NCBI GenBank assembly: GCA_022376925.1 | Contig: JAIOJX010000026.1 | Coordinates: 256,181,330-256,245,329, forward strand | From: Tragulus kanchil | Lineage: Eukaryota > Chordata > Mammalia > Artiodactyla > Tragulidae | Direction of reading: 5' to 3' | Length of the DNA stretch: 64,000 nt | Shown here: in pieces, positions 1 through 8,592 of the stretch | Layout: the number at the start of each line of letters is the position of its first letter | Numbering within the stretch: position 1 is the first letter of the stretch | The notes under the pieces: generated by a model | Database searches by the model: none | Told to the model about the DNA's origin: nothing | What the model saw: the letters and a program-made list of their open reading frames with translations, nothing else | Program-made: the position numbers and the translations under genes

Positions 1-111
1 TCTTTTGAAGATTGCATATTTATTCAATCTGGCTTAGAGCAGCTAGTTAGCATTTTAGCATGTTTTTATACAACTGATTTTATTAATCAGGTTATAAATC
101 TTTTTTAACAG

Positions 112-181
112 GATGGTGAAGTGGATGCTGAAGCACTCCAGAAATGTTTAACACAGTGTGGAATTAGTGGAACCTATTCTC
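112..181 (+). CDS. GCA: Grancalcin (GCA) internal exon, first copy
   Basis: A 70-nt exon encoding DGEVDAEALQKCLTQCGIS followed by GTYS, which matches the first EF-hand region of grancalcin, a cytosolic penta-EF-hand Ca2+-binding protein of leukocytes. The related protein sorcin differs here. The acceptor is a T-rich tract ending AACAG at 107-111, and the donor is GTGAGA at 182. The exon starts in phase 0 and ends one base into a proline codon, which the exon at 6545 completes. The exons for the N-terminal Gly/Pro-rich region must lie upstream of the window. An antisense L1 fragment starts only a few bases after the donor. The same exon reappears at 1226-1295 inside a 1.1-kb direct duplication that is probably an assembly artefact. 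The exon is very likely real; it is uncertain that it exists twice. Confidence 0.9.
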
Positions 182-187
182 GTGAGA

Positions 188-344
188 TCTTTTTTTTTTT
201 TTTTTTAAACTTTTGTTTTACTTTTAATTTTTACAGAGTTTTATTGTTTACAGATATGTATGTTCTCAGATTAGTCATATGTATATCCCCCCCATCCCAC
301 CCCTCCAGACCGTCATACAGCACCCATGAAGGATCTGCTTTTCG
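188..344 (-). mobile_element. Antisense L1 3'-end fragment inserted at a GCA splice donor
   Basis: A T run followed by sequence whose reverse complement matches the L1 3' end seen at 20705-20822 and 51800-51930 (shared catatgactaatct/gaacatac-type stretches before the A tail). It is flanked by the direct repeat CTCGTGAGATCTTTTT at about 179 and 345, a target-site duplication. The duplicated target contains the splice donor of the exon at 112-181. A second copy is at about 1302-1460 in D1. Confidence 0.82.
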
Positions 345-599
345 CTCGTGAGATCTTTTTTTCCTTCTGTTGAAATTGGACTAGAAAATTCACTTTCTAT
401 CTTTTTTGTTTCCATACTTTAAATATTAAAAAAGATTATGACAGACATGCATTCACATAGTTCAGAGTCAAAAATAATGCTACAAAGCTTGTTATGAAAA
501 TACTGTTCAGTGTACATTCCCCTCTCCCTGATGTTAACCACTCTTAGAGAAAATCTTTTCAACTTTTTCAGCTAATTCTTTTCATATTTGCCTCTTTGA

Positions 600-666
600 A
601 CCCAGCCCAAGGCACCCTGCATTGGGAACACAGAGCCTTAACCACTGGACCACCAGGGAAGTCCCT
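600..666 (-). mobile_element. tRNA-derived SINE head fragment
   Basis: The reverse complement begins gggacttccctggtggtcca, the conserved head of cetartiodactyl tRNA-Glu SINEs, and is cut after about 65 bases. It starts at the D1 junction, so its left boundary may be artificial. Confidence 0.7.
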
Positions 667-1225
667 GGTTTCTTATTTGTGATAAAAAAACGTTTCCCAT
701 AAGAATGGCAAACAAGAATATTTGGACAAAAGTCTGAAGAATAGCACCAAAATGTAGAGGGACTCTCAAGCTGAGAGCTGTGATGTGGAGGAAAATGATG
801 TTTTTCTCTTCTTAGTTAAAGATTCACTATTTAGAAATAGCCTCTCCTCAGAAGAGGCATGAAAGGGAAGTTTTCGAAACTTCTCTGAATATTTTAGGCA
901 TTTTTCTATTTTAAATAGAGGTATAATGGTTTTCTCACAAGGTATTACTTTGGACTATTATAGGTCAGGGTGATAATGCTATTTTTCAGAATTAGAGAAT
1001 ATAAGTTATATTTGAAATGCCTGCCTAATTTAAGAGAATAAAATTTGATTGTGAAAAACTGCGCCTTTGCCATCAGTACTTATCTCTATAATTTTGTAGT
1101 TGGTAATAGAGTAATCTTTTGAAGATTGCATATTTATTCAATCTGGCTTAGAGCAGCTAGTTAGCATTTTAGCATGTTTTTATACAACTGATTTTATTAA
1201 TCAGGTTATAAATCTTTTTTAACAG

Positions 1226-1295
1226 GATGGTGAAGTGGATGCTGAAGCACTCCAGAAATGTTTAACACAGTGTGGAATTAGTGGAACCTATTCTC
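1226..1295 (+). CDS. GCA: GCA internal exon, second (duplicate) copy
   Basis: Identical in sequence, acceptor (AACAG) and donor (GTGAGA) to the exon at 112-181. It lies 1114 bases downstream, inside the second copy of duplication D1. The exon is 70 nt, so including both copies in one transcript would shift the reading frame. The family has only one such exon. I infer this is the same exon assembled twice. One of the two should be dropped in a gene model. Confidence 0.85.
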
Positions 1296-1626
1296 GTGAG
1301 ATCTTTTTTTTTTTTTTTTTAAACTTTTGTTTTATTTTTAAATTTTTTACAGAGTTTTATTGTTTACAGATATGTATGTTCTCAGATTAGTCATATGTAT
1401 ATCCCCCCCATCCCACCCCTCCAGACCGTCATACAGCACCCATGAAGGATCTGCTTTTCGCTCGTGAGATCTTTTTTTCCTTCTGTTGAAATTGGACTAG
1501 AAAATTCACTTTCTATCTTTTTTGTTTCCATACTTTAAATATTAAAAAAGATTATGACAGACATGCATTCACATAGTTCAGAGTCAAAAATAATGCTACA
1601 AAGCTTGTTATGAAAATACTGTTCAG

Positions 1627-3824
1627 TGTACATTCCCCTCTCCCTGATGTTAACCACTCTTAGAGAAAATCTTTTTCAACTTTTTTCAGCTAATTCTTTT
1701 CATATTTGCCTCTTTGTCTCAAAAGAACATGCTCTTATCGCTACTGGTTTTCTGTTTTAATGATGATAGATGATTATGTCCTGCTGTGGACAATGCGGAT
1801 GGAGCCCTTTCACCCTGTCCCTGCACTCTGCACAGTAGCCCTACCCTTCCCCTGTTCCCCCAGTATAGCTGTTAAGTAATTTCCATTTGGTTAGTAATCA
1901 GTTTTTCCCGTATTGTTACTATCTAAGCGCTCTTCCTGAGTCTTGTGGAAATATATGATTAATTTCCCCTTTTGCTTTTTCTCCAGTTAATCCCCATCCT
2001 GGAGCTTTCAGTTGTGCCTCATTTTCTGTGCATAGCTGTCCTGCTTGTACTCATCTGGAGCCCTTTCCTCTCTCTCTCTAGAGTTGGATCTCCCTTTAAT
2101 TCCATCCTTCATTCTCATTTTAAATTCAATAAAATACATTATTAATTAGCTTCTTAGTAAAAGTACATAGGAAGTAAATCTTTTGAGACTTCCTCTGAAA
2201 AAGGTTTCATTCTGTCCTCAGAATGAAGTGAATAGCCAGGTATAGAGCTCCAGATTACAAATCATTTTGACTTTGAATTTTAAAGGTATTGCTCCATTGC
2301 TTTCAGCTTATTGCTTTGTCCTTTTGTTTTCTGTCTGTATGTCCTTTGTTTTTACTGTGTGGAGGCTTGTGAGATCTTCTCTTTGTCCCTAGGCTGAAAT
2401 GTCACAGTGCTGTGCCCTCTTTGTGTGGGAATACAGAGGGAGCTCCCAATCTAGGAACACATTTGCTGCTTTCATTCTGGGCAGTTTTCTTCAGTGTTGT
2501 TTGCTCCGTTTTCATTGTCTGGAATGCCTGCCATTTAGACTGGGTCATTTTTCTTTTTCTCTCCTGCATCTTTGTTTCTTCTTCTTTTGGGGGTTTCAGT
2601 GGTAGAGAATTCACCTGCAATGCAGGAGACACAGATTTGAACCTTGGGTCAGGAAGACTCCTGGAGAAGGACGTGGCCACCCATTCCAGTATTCTTGCCT
2701 GGGAAATCCCATGGACAGAGAAGTCTGTACATTCCCTCTCCCTGATGTTAACCACTCTTAGAGAAAATCTTTTCAACTTTTTCAGCTAATTCTTTTCATA
2801 TTTGCCTCTTTGTCTCAAAAGAACATGCTCTTATCGCTACTGGTTTTCTGTTTTAATGATGATAGATGATTATGTCCTGCTGTGGACAATGCGGATGGAG
2901 CCCTTTCACCCTGTCCCTGCACTCTGCACAGTAGCCCTACCCTTCCCCTGTTCCCCCAGTATAGCTGTTAAGTAATTTCCATTTGGTTAGTAATCAGTTT
3001 TTCCCGTATTGTTACTATCTAAGCGCTCTTCCTGAGTCTTGTGGAAATATATGATTAATTTCCCCTTTTGCTTTTTCTCCAGTTAATCCCCATCCTGGAG
3101 CTTTCAGTTGTGCCTCATTTTCTGTGCATAGCTGTCCTGCTTGTACTCATCTGGAGCCCTTTCCTCTCTCTCTCTAGAGTTGGATCTCCCTTTAATTCCA
3201 TCCTTCATTCTCATTTTAAATTCAATAAAATACATTATTAATTAGCTTCTTAGTAAAAGTACATAGGAAGTAAATCTTTTGAGACTTCCTCTGAAAAAGG
3301 TTTCATTCTGTCCTCAGAATGAAGTGAATAGCCAGGTATAGAGCTCCAGATTACAAATCATTTTGACTTTGAATTTTAAAGGTATTGCTCCATTGCTTTC
3401 AGCTTATTGCTTTGTCCTTTTGTTTTCTGTCTGTATGTCCTTTGTTTTTACTGTGTGGAGGCTTGTGAGATCTTCTCTTTGTCCCTAGGCTGAAATGTCA
3501 CAGTGCTGTGCCCTCTTTGTGTGGGAATACAGAGGGAGCTCCCAATCTAGGAACACATTTGCTGCTTTCATTCTGGGCAGTTTTCTTCAGTGTTGTTTGC
3601 TCCGTTTTCATTGTCTGGAATGCCTGCCATTTAGACTGGGTCATTTTTCTTTTTCTCTCCTGCATCTTTGTTTCTTCTTCTTTTGGGGGTTTCAGTGGTA
3701 GAGAATTCACCTGCAATGCAGGAGACACAGATTTGAACCTTGGGTCAGGAAGACTCCCTGGAGAAGGACGTGGCCACCCATTCCAGTATTCTTGCCTGGG
3801 AAATCCCATGGACAGAGAAGTCTG
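1627..3824. repeat. D2: direct duplication, period about 1097
   Basis: Copies 1627-2725 and 2726-3824. The first copy starts inside the end of D1, so about 90 bases occur three times (near 513, 1627 and 2726). Confidence 0.95.
2589..2725 (+). mobile_element. Bov-tA SINE, cut by a duplication junction
   Basis: It has the tRNA-derived head with a Bov-tA body (ccagtattcttgcctggg, cccatggacagag). It stops abruptly at the D2 junction. The complete copy is at 3685. Confidence 0.85.
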
Positions 3825-3890
3825 GTAGGGTACAGTCCATGGGATCCCAGAGGGTTGGAAATGACTTAGAGACTAAACAACAACAGCCTC
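3685..3890 (+). mobile_element. Bov-tA SINE
   Basis: Ruminant tRNA-Glu/BovA composite SINE: tRNA-like head, then gagaaggacgtggccaccca, ccagtattcttgcctggg, ending near gacttagagactaaac and aacaacag. Degenerate, so fairly old. Confidence 0.87.
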
Positions 3891-3918
3891 AACTTTATTT
3901 TCTTCCCTTTTCCTTTTT

Positions 3919-4017
3919 GTAACACTTCAGGAACTTGAGTGTCATCCTTGTACATGGGCCATGCTAATCATCTCTGTATTGTTCCAATTTTAGTATATGC
4001 TCTCCTGAAGTGAGCAC
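3919..4017 (-). pseudogene. U6 snRNA retropseudogene
   Basis: The reverse complement starts GTGCTCACTTCAGGAG and continues through catatactaaaattggaac, gattagcatggcccatg and caaggatgacac, the order of vertebrate U6. Several substitutions (for example in the 5' stem loop and the 3' end, GTGTTAC before an A run) make a functional gene unlikely. No U6-type upstream promoter element was recognised. Confidence 0.9.
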
Positions 4018-4766
4018 TCAGCTTTATTTTCAAAACCTTATACTGACACTTTCATTTCTCCTATCATGTTTTTAAAATCCAAGAGCCTTTGTTCTTTTTT
4101 TCATGAATTTGACATCTTTCCTTATCTTTCTGAGATTTTTAATGTTCTTTTCCAAGTTTTTTTCTTCTTGCGTAACCTACTTTCTCCATTTTTTTTTTTT
4201 TTATCTGGTTTGCTCATTTGACTGTCTTTCATGTTAGCTGCCTTTCTAAGGTGTCTAATCATCTTTGGTTGCTCATATTTAATTAAATACTGGTTAGAAG
4301 CTCTGAGAGCTGGACTGGATGTTGACTTTAAACTTCAGAGCCTGGTGGTTTGACTGGGAAATTTGTCCTGCAACGCTGGTGTCAGGATCTTTAGGGATTT
4401 CTTTTGGGACTGATAATCCAGTTGATCGGCTCGCTAGAGCCAAGGAAGGAGGACTCAGAAGCGTTCTCAGTCTTTTATAAATTGTCACTTAATTTCCTTA
4501 TTTTAATACATAACTCTGTCTTCAGTGTTGCCTGGTTTCCTGCAGTACACATACCTCTCCAGAGAATAAAACCCCAGAAGTCTGCTGGCATGGGAGCAGA
4601 CACAGCAGCCATCCACATAGTTAAAGCAAGGAGAGGATTTGGGGCTCTAAAGGCTCCTTAAAGAGACATTCAACCAATCATTTCATTTTTGTCTCTATAT
4701 TCCCACCCATTTTCAGAAGTATTACCAATTCTTAAATGTTAGGGATCTCCTCCAGAATAACTAGGC

Positions 4767-4800
4767 GGTGTTGGTGGTATAGTGGTGAGCATAGCTGCCT
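4767..4800 (+). pseudogene. Retro-inserted 5' half of tRNA-Gly(TCC)
   Basis: Thirty-four bases, ttggtggtatagtggtgagc followed by atagctgcct, match the 5' half of nuclear tRNA-Gly(TCC) up to the anticodon loop. The insert is flanked on both sides by the exact 16-bp direct repeat TCCAGAATAACTAGGC (4751-4766 and 4801-4816). No A tail is present. This fits a tailless retropseudogene made from a tRNA half or truncated tRNA by L1 machinery. The first bases (ggtg) do not match the mature tRNA exactly. Confidence 0.85.
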
Positions 4801-5269
4801 TCCAGAATAACTAGGCTGCTTCTCAGCTTTGCTTATTGCATGTTGAGGTAGCCACTTTATCTGATGGAGGTTGTCAACTTAATGTTCACCTACTTTTTCA
4901 ACTTGCAAAATTTTATTTCTCTGTTTCCCCTCTTACTCTCTAAAGGATTATAAATTGTAAAAATTGAGTTTAATTCTGTCCATTCTAATGGGATGTGGGG
5001 AGAGAGCAAAAATCTGTCACTTCTCCCCAAACTTCTTTCTCTCTTCATCAAGGTGATTTAAGTATACTTGGTTGTATTTTGAGATTGATTGAAGAGTTGC
5101 TTATTTGATGACTCAGTTTTTGTTATTTATTATCATCTATTCACATTTCCTACTTAAACAATGTGTGCCATGTTAACCTTAGGGCCACCTGGATGTAATT
5201 TACTGAACAAAATGATGGAATACCATTCCAGAGATTTTTTCCCTATCCCTGCCTGAGTAGTTTTTGTAT

Positions 5270-5455
5270 GAAATATCATTGGGCTCAAATCCTCACTCTT
5301 CCACCTGTTAGCTCTGTGAATTTGGAAAACTTAAGCTTTCTGGGCCACAGTTGCTTTATTTGTAAAATCAGGACTATTTTAGGTTTGGCATGTTTATGTG
5401 AAATCACAAAACACACACTTCTGGTTCTTGGTAAATGCTTAATCAATGTCAGTTG
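5270..5455 (+). repeat. MIR remnant
   Basis: Diverged match to MIR: caaatcctcactcttcca, ttagctctgtgaatttgg, gctttatttgtaaaatcagg and ttggtaaatgcttaatca in MIR order. Confidence 0.7.
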
Positions 5456-6544
5456 AGTTGCCGGTCTGAAGCTACCATAACCACCTATTCTAACATTATC
5501 ATTACATGAAAGATTTAAAGAAAGCTTTTTTAATTTCTGAATTGTTCCATCATTTTCTTTATGGGGCCAAAATTTAGCTGAAATGTCAAAATATTATCAA
5601 TAGGATAAAATAAAATAAGCATTTTTGCTAACTTATAACTTCACTTTAAGGAGTTACTAGTAAGCACTTTGTAAACGTGACTGAATTATACTGACATAAT
5701 ATGTCCTTTATGAGGACTACGTGTAATTAGTCTTGAGATAAATCAGCATGCTAGTTGAATGTAATTGTGATAAAGACTATAAAAGTTAAATTCTGCCTGG
5801 TGAGTTCTCAGTTATAGCTCTTTAAATATGGAAGTGTTAACATTTCTGATTTTAAGATAGCAAACTTTCTAATTATCTTTTATTTCTTCCTTTCTTTTCC
5901 CCTCCCCCCAAGAAAAATGAGTTACTTTCAGTTTTGAAGCTCACTTTTTTCTTACTTGATTGCAGGACGCTACTAAGTGATTTACTTACATCCATACATC
6001 ATACTTTACTCTCTAGTCTTTCTTTGTCAACAACTATTTCTGAAATGGAAGTTTTAGAATTGCCCCTAGGTTCCTTAAAATCTCTTAATGACCTCTATTG
6101 GTCTAAATGAGGGTGGAATCAAGACTTTCATGATGTGGTCCTCATCTGAAGTTGTAAGGTGCCTCTCCTTCCCACAGACCCCAAGCTTTAACAAATCTCT
6201 AACACTTTCAAGTTTTGGGATCTCAGTATGTGAAAACTTCTACTTAAACCTGACTTGGCATTTGTGTTAGGAAGACAGCCCGCCTTCTCACTTGTTTAAT
6301 TTTTAGTATTTTATGATTGCTTATTTAATTCCCCAAATCTCCTTACTAGATGTGACTAGTATGAAGGTAGTGATTTTTGTCTTTTTTTTTTTTTTTTACT
6401 ATGCATGCCTAACAATCAATTTGTTCATTGAGTGATATATACTTTTGGCAATTTATAAATGTTTTGTTTAAAAATAGAAATTGTTATAATTTACATAAAT
6501 AATATCAGGCAGAGTTTAATTCAAATGATAAATATGTTTTATAG

Positions 6545-6588
6545 CCTTCAGTCTGGAAACCTGCAGAATTATGATCGCCATGTTGGAT
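6545..6588 (+). CDS. GCA: GCA short exon carrying the helix before the second EF-hand loop
   Basis: A 44-nt exon. Its first two bases complete a proline codon split from the previous exon. It then reads FSLETCRIMIAMLD, the helix leading into the second EF-hand of grancalcin. The final Asp is position 1 of the Ca2+-binding loop, which continues in the next exon as RDYTGKMGFNE. The acceptor is TTTTATAG. The donor is GTATCC, which keeps GT but is poor at positions +3 to +6. Phase runs from 1 to 0. It is unique in the window and not part of a duplication. Confidence 0.87.
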
Positions 6589-6744
6589 GTATCCTTGAAT
6601 ATAAGTAGCAAATACTAGAATATAGAAAAATTACTTTCTTAATAATAAGGCAGTTATTGGATATAGATGATTATAATAAACTGGAAAGTTTAAAATACCT
6701 TGTAGCATTCTATTTGAATTCTATTCTTTTTCCATTTTTTTTTT

Positions 6745-7057
6745 ACACATTTATTTTATTTATATTTTGGGGGGTAGAGTGGGGAGGGAGGGGGACTGGC
6801 GGGCCACTTCTATTGGTCTTTCATTTCTCTATTTTCGTCCGTCTTTGTTCTTTGGCTCCTGTGGGCCTCCTATCGCAGTTGGCCTCTGTCACAGAGCGCT
6901 GGCTCTTGGCGCATGCGCTCCAGAGCTCCGGCTCGGTAATTGGACATATCGGTCCAGCCGCTCCATGGCACGTGGGATCTTCCCAGACCAGGGATCGAAC
7001 CGGCGCCCCTTGCACTGCAAGGTGGTGTCCTTACCCACTGGACCACCAGGGAAGCCC
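6745..7057 (-). mobile_element. CHR-2-like SINE with C-rich extension (full copy)
   Basis: On the - strand: the tRNA-Glu-like head (agggcttccctggtggtcca) with a B-box-like GGTTCGATCCC, a body ending agaccaatagaagtggcc, then a C-rich extension and an A-rich tail. It is flanked by the direct repeat CTTTTTCCATTTTT (about 6726 and 7058). The first 170 or so bases lie outside D3. The head half is repeated at 8014. Confidence 0.83.
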
Positions 7058-7159
7058 TCTTTTTCCATTTTTACATAGAAATTTATTTATATGCTAAATT
7101 TGGCTAATCTTCTAGAAGTGAACCTACAATTTTTTAGTCAGTTATTTCAAGTTTTAGGT

Positions 7160-7305
7160 CCAGGTAAATTTGAGAAAGAAATGGCAACCCACTCCAGTAT
7201 TCTTGCCTGGAGAATCCCATGGACAGAGGAGCCTGGAGGGCTACTCTTCACGAGGTCTCAAGAACTCACATGACTGAGGCAACTAAGCAAAGCAAAGCAA
7301 AATTC
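7160..7305 (+). mobile_element. 5'-truncated BovA-type SINE close to a GCA acceptor
   Basis: It contains gaaatggcaacccactccag, tattcttgcctggagaat and cccatggacagaggagcc, then a simple (agcaa) tail. It has no tRNA head. It ends about 41 bases before the GCA exon at 7347. Duplicate at 8258-8403. Confidence 0.83.
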
Positions 7306-7346
7306 TCTTTGGTATCAAAATGTATTTTCATTAATAAAACTGTCAG

Positions 7347-7494
7347 AGAGATTATACAGGAAAAATGGGATTTAATGAATTCAAAGAACTTTGGGCAGCT
7401 CTTAACGCCTGGAAGCAAAACTTTGTAACTGTTGATAAAGACGGAAGTGGCTCAGTAGAGCATCATGAACTGAATCAAGCCATTGCTGCTATGG
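7347..7494 (+). CDS. GCA: GCA exon with the second and third EF-hand loops, first copy
   Basis: A 148-nt exon beginning RDYTGKMGFNEFKELWAAL and ending HHELNQAIAAMG. It completes EF-hand 2 and contains the full canonical third loop DKDGSGSVEHHE, with acidic or polar residues at loop positions 1, 3, 5, 7 and Glu at 12. This fits a Ca2+-binding site. The acceptor is CTGTCAG and the donor is a perfect GTAAGT. Phase runs from 0 to 1. A BovA-type SINE ends about 41 bases before the exon, leaving a short, pyrimidine-poor acceptor region. The exon is repeated at 8445-8592 in duplication D3. Confidence 0.92.
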
Positions 7495-8013
7495 GTAAGT
7501 ATATTAAACTTCCTTAGAATCAGTCCAAGTTGACTTTGTTCTTTGATCAGATGAATCTTAATTATTTAAACTTGAGAAGTAATAAAAGGTATATTATTTC
7601 ACCAGCTGTTGTCCAATTTGATTTCAAGGTTGTAGATACATTCCGATTAAGGGCCTAACACAATACCATTTTATTTTTGAGCTTTTCAAAGGATCATCTT
7701 TCATACATTCTGGTTAATAAGACAGTTTCTGATTTTCTTACGTTGAGTATACTGAAATTTATTCTTATTGTTCATACTTAGCATTTATATTGCATACTTT
7801 TGTAACTTGATAAAATCTAATTTGATAGCAAAGGCTGATCTCAGTTACAGTCTCCATACATAGTCTAGTTTTCTTTTTTTGTGCAGTATAGAACACACAG
7901 TAGACAATAGAAAACCTCAAAAATAGAAGTCTACATCTTAAGAGTGTCTAAAAAGACTGTAACTTCATTTTTGATATCTGAGATAAGCTCCTATGCAGGT
8001 GAGGCGCTGGTCC

Positions 8014-8155
8014 TGCTCCAGAGCTCCGGCTCGGTAATTGGACATATCGGTCCAGCCGCTCCATGGCACGTGGGATCTTCCCAGACCAGGGATCGAACCG
8101 GCGCCCCTTGCACTGCAAGGTGGTGTCCTTACCCACTGGACCACCAGGGAAGCCC
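8014..8155 (-). mobile_element. CHR-2-like SINE, partial duplicate of 6745-7057
   Basis: Head half of the element at 6745-7057, beginning exactly at the D3 junction. It is there only because of the duplication. Confidence 0.8.
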
Positions 8156-8257
8156 TCTTTTTCCATTTTTACATAGAAATTTATTTATATGCTAAATTTG
8201 GCTAATCTTCTAGAAGTGAACCTACAATTTTTTAGTCAGTTATTTCAAGTTTTAGGT

Positions 8258-8403
8258 CCAGGTAAATTTGAGAAAGAAATGGCAACCCACTCCAGTATTC
8301 TTGCCTGGAGAATCCCATGGACAGAGGAGCCTGGAGGGCTACTCTTCACGAGGTCTCAAGAACTCACATGACTGAGGCAACTAAGCAAAGCAAAGCAAAA
8401 TTC
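8258..8403 (+). mobile_element. BovA-type SINE, duplicate of 7160-7305
   Basis: Second-copy version in D3, essentially identical to 7160-7305. Confidence 0.8.
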
Positions 8404-8444
8404 TCTTTGGTATCAAAATGTATTTTCATTAATAAAACTGTCAG

Positions 8445-8592
8445 AGAGATTATACAGGAAAAATGGGATTTAATGAATTCAAAGAACTTTGGGCAGCTCT
8501 TAACGCCTGGAAGCAAAACTTTGTAACTGTTGATAAAGACGGAAGTGGCTCAGTAGAGCATCATGAACTGAATCAAGCCATTGCTGCTATGG
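8445..8592 (+). CDS. GCA: GCA exon with the second and third EF-hand loops, duplicate copy
   Basis: Base-for-base repeat of the 7347-7494 exon with the same acceptor and GTAAGT donor, 1098 bases downstream in the second copy of D3. The exon is 148 nt, so splicing in both would break the frame. I treat it as the same exon assembled twice. Confidence 0.87.

Larger units (their letters stand above)
1..1715. repeat. D1: direct duplication, period 1114
   Basis: 1-600 repeats at 1115-1715. The first copy starts left of the window; the second runs 601-1715. It includes a GCA exon and the antisense L1. Confidence 0.93.
182..6544 (+). other. GCA: GCA intron after the first visible exon
   Basis: Apart from the duplicate exon at 1226, this intron is non-coding. 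It holds an antisense L1 end (188-344, again in copy 2), a SINE head fragment (600-666), a Bov-tA SINE (copies at 2589 and 3685), a U6 retropseudogene (3919-4017), a tRNA-Gly half (4767-4800) and a MIR (5270-5455). Two overlapping 1.1-kb duplications inflate its length. Nothing was recognised from about 5460 to 6544. Confidence 0.6.

Noticed and set aside
2402..2776. Overlapping frames of about 100-125 codons on both strands
   Set aside because: They consist of Bov-tA SINE translation plus intron, and differ between D2 copies only where the junction falls.
3919..4017. A functional U6 snRNA gene
   Set aside because: It has several substitutions, lacks a proper T-run terminator with the expected 3' end, and no proximal promoter element was recognised.
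6657..7097. A 146-codon open frame in a GCA intron
   Set aside because: It is an antisense translation of a CHR-2-like SINE. The same peptide pattern (GHIGPAAPWHVGSSQ) recurs at every SINE copy.
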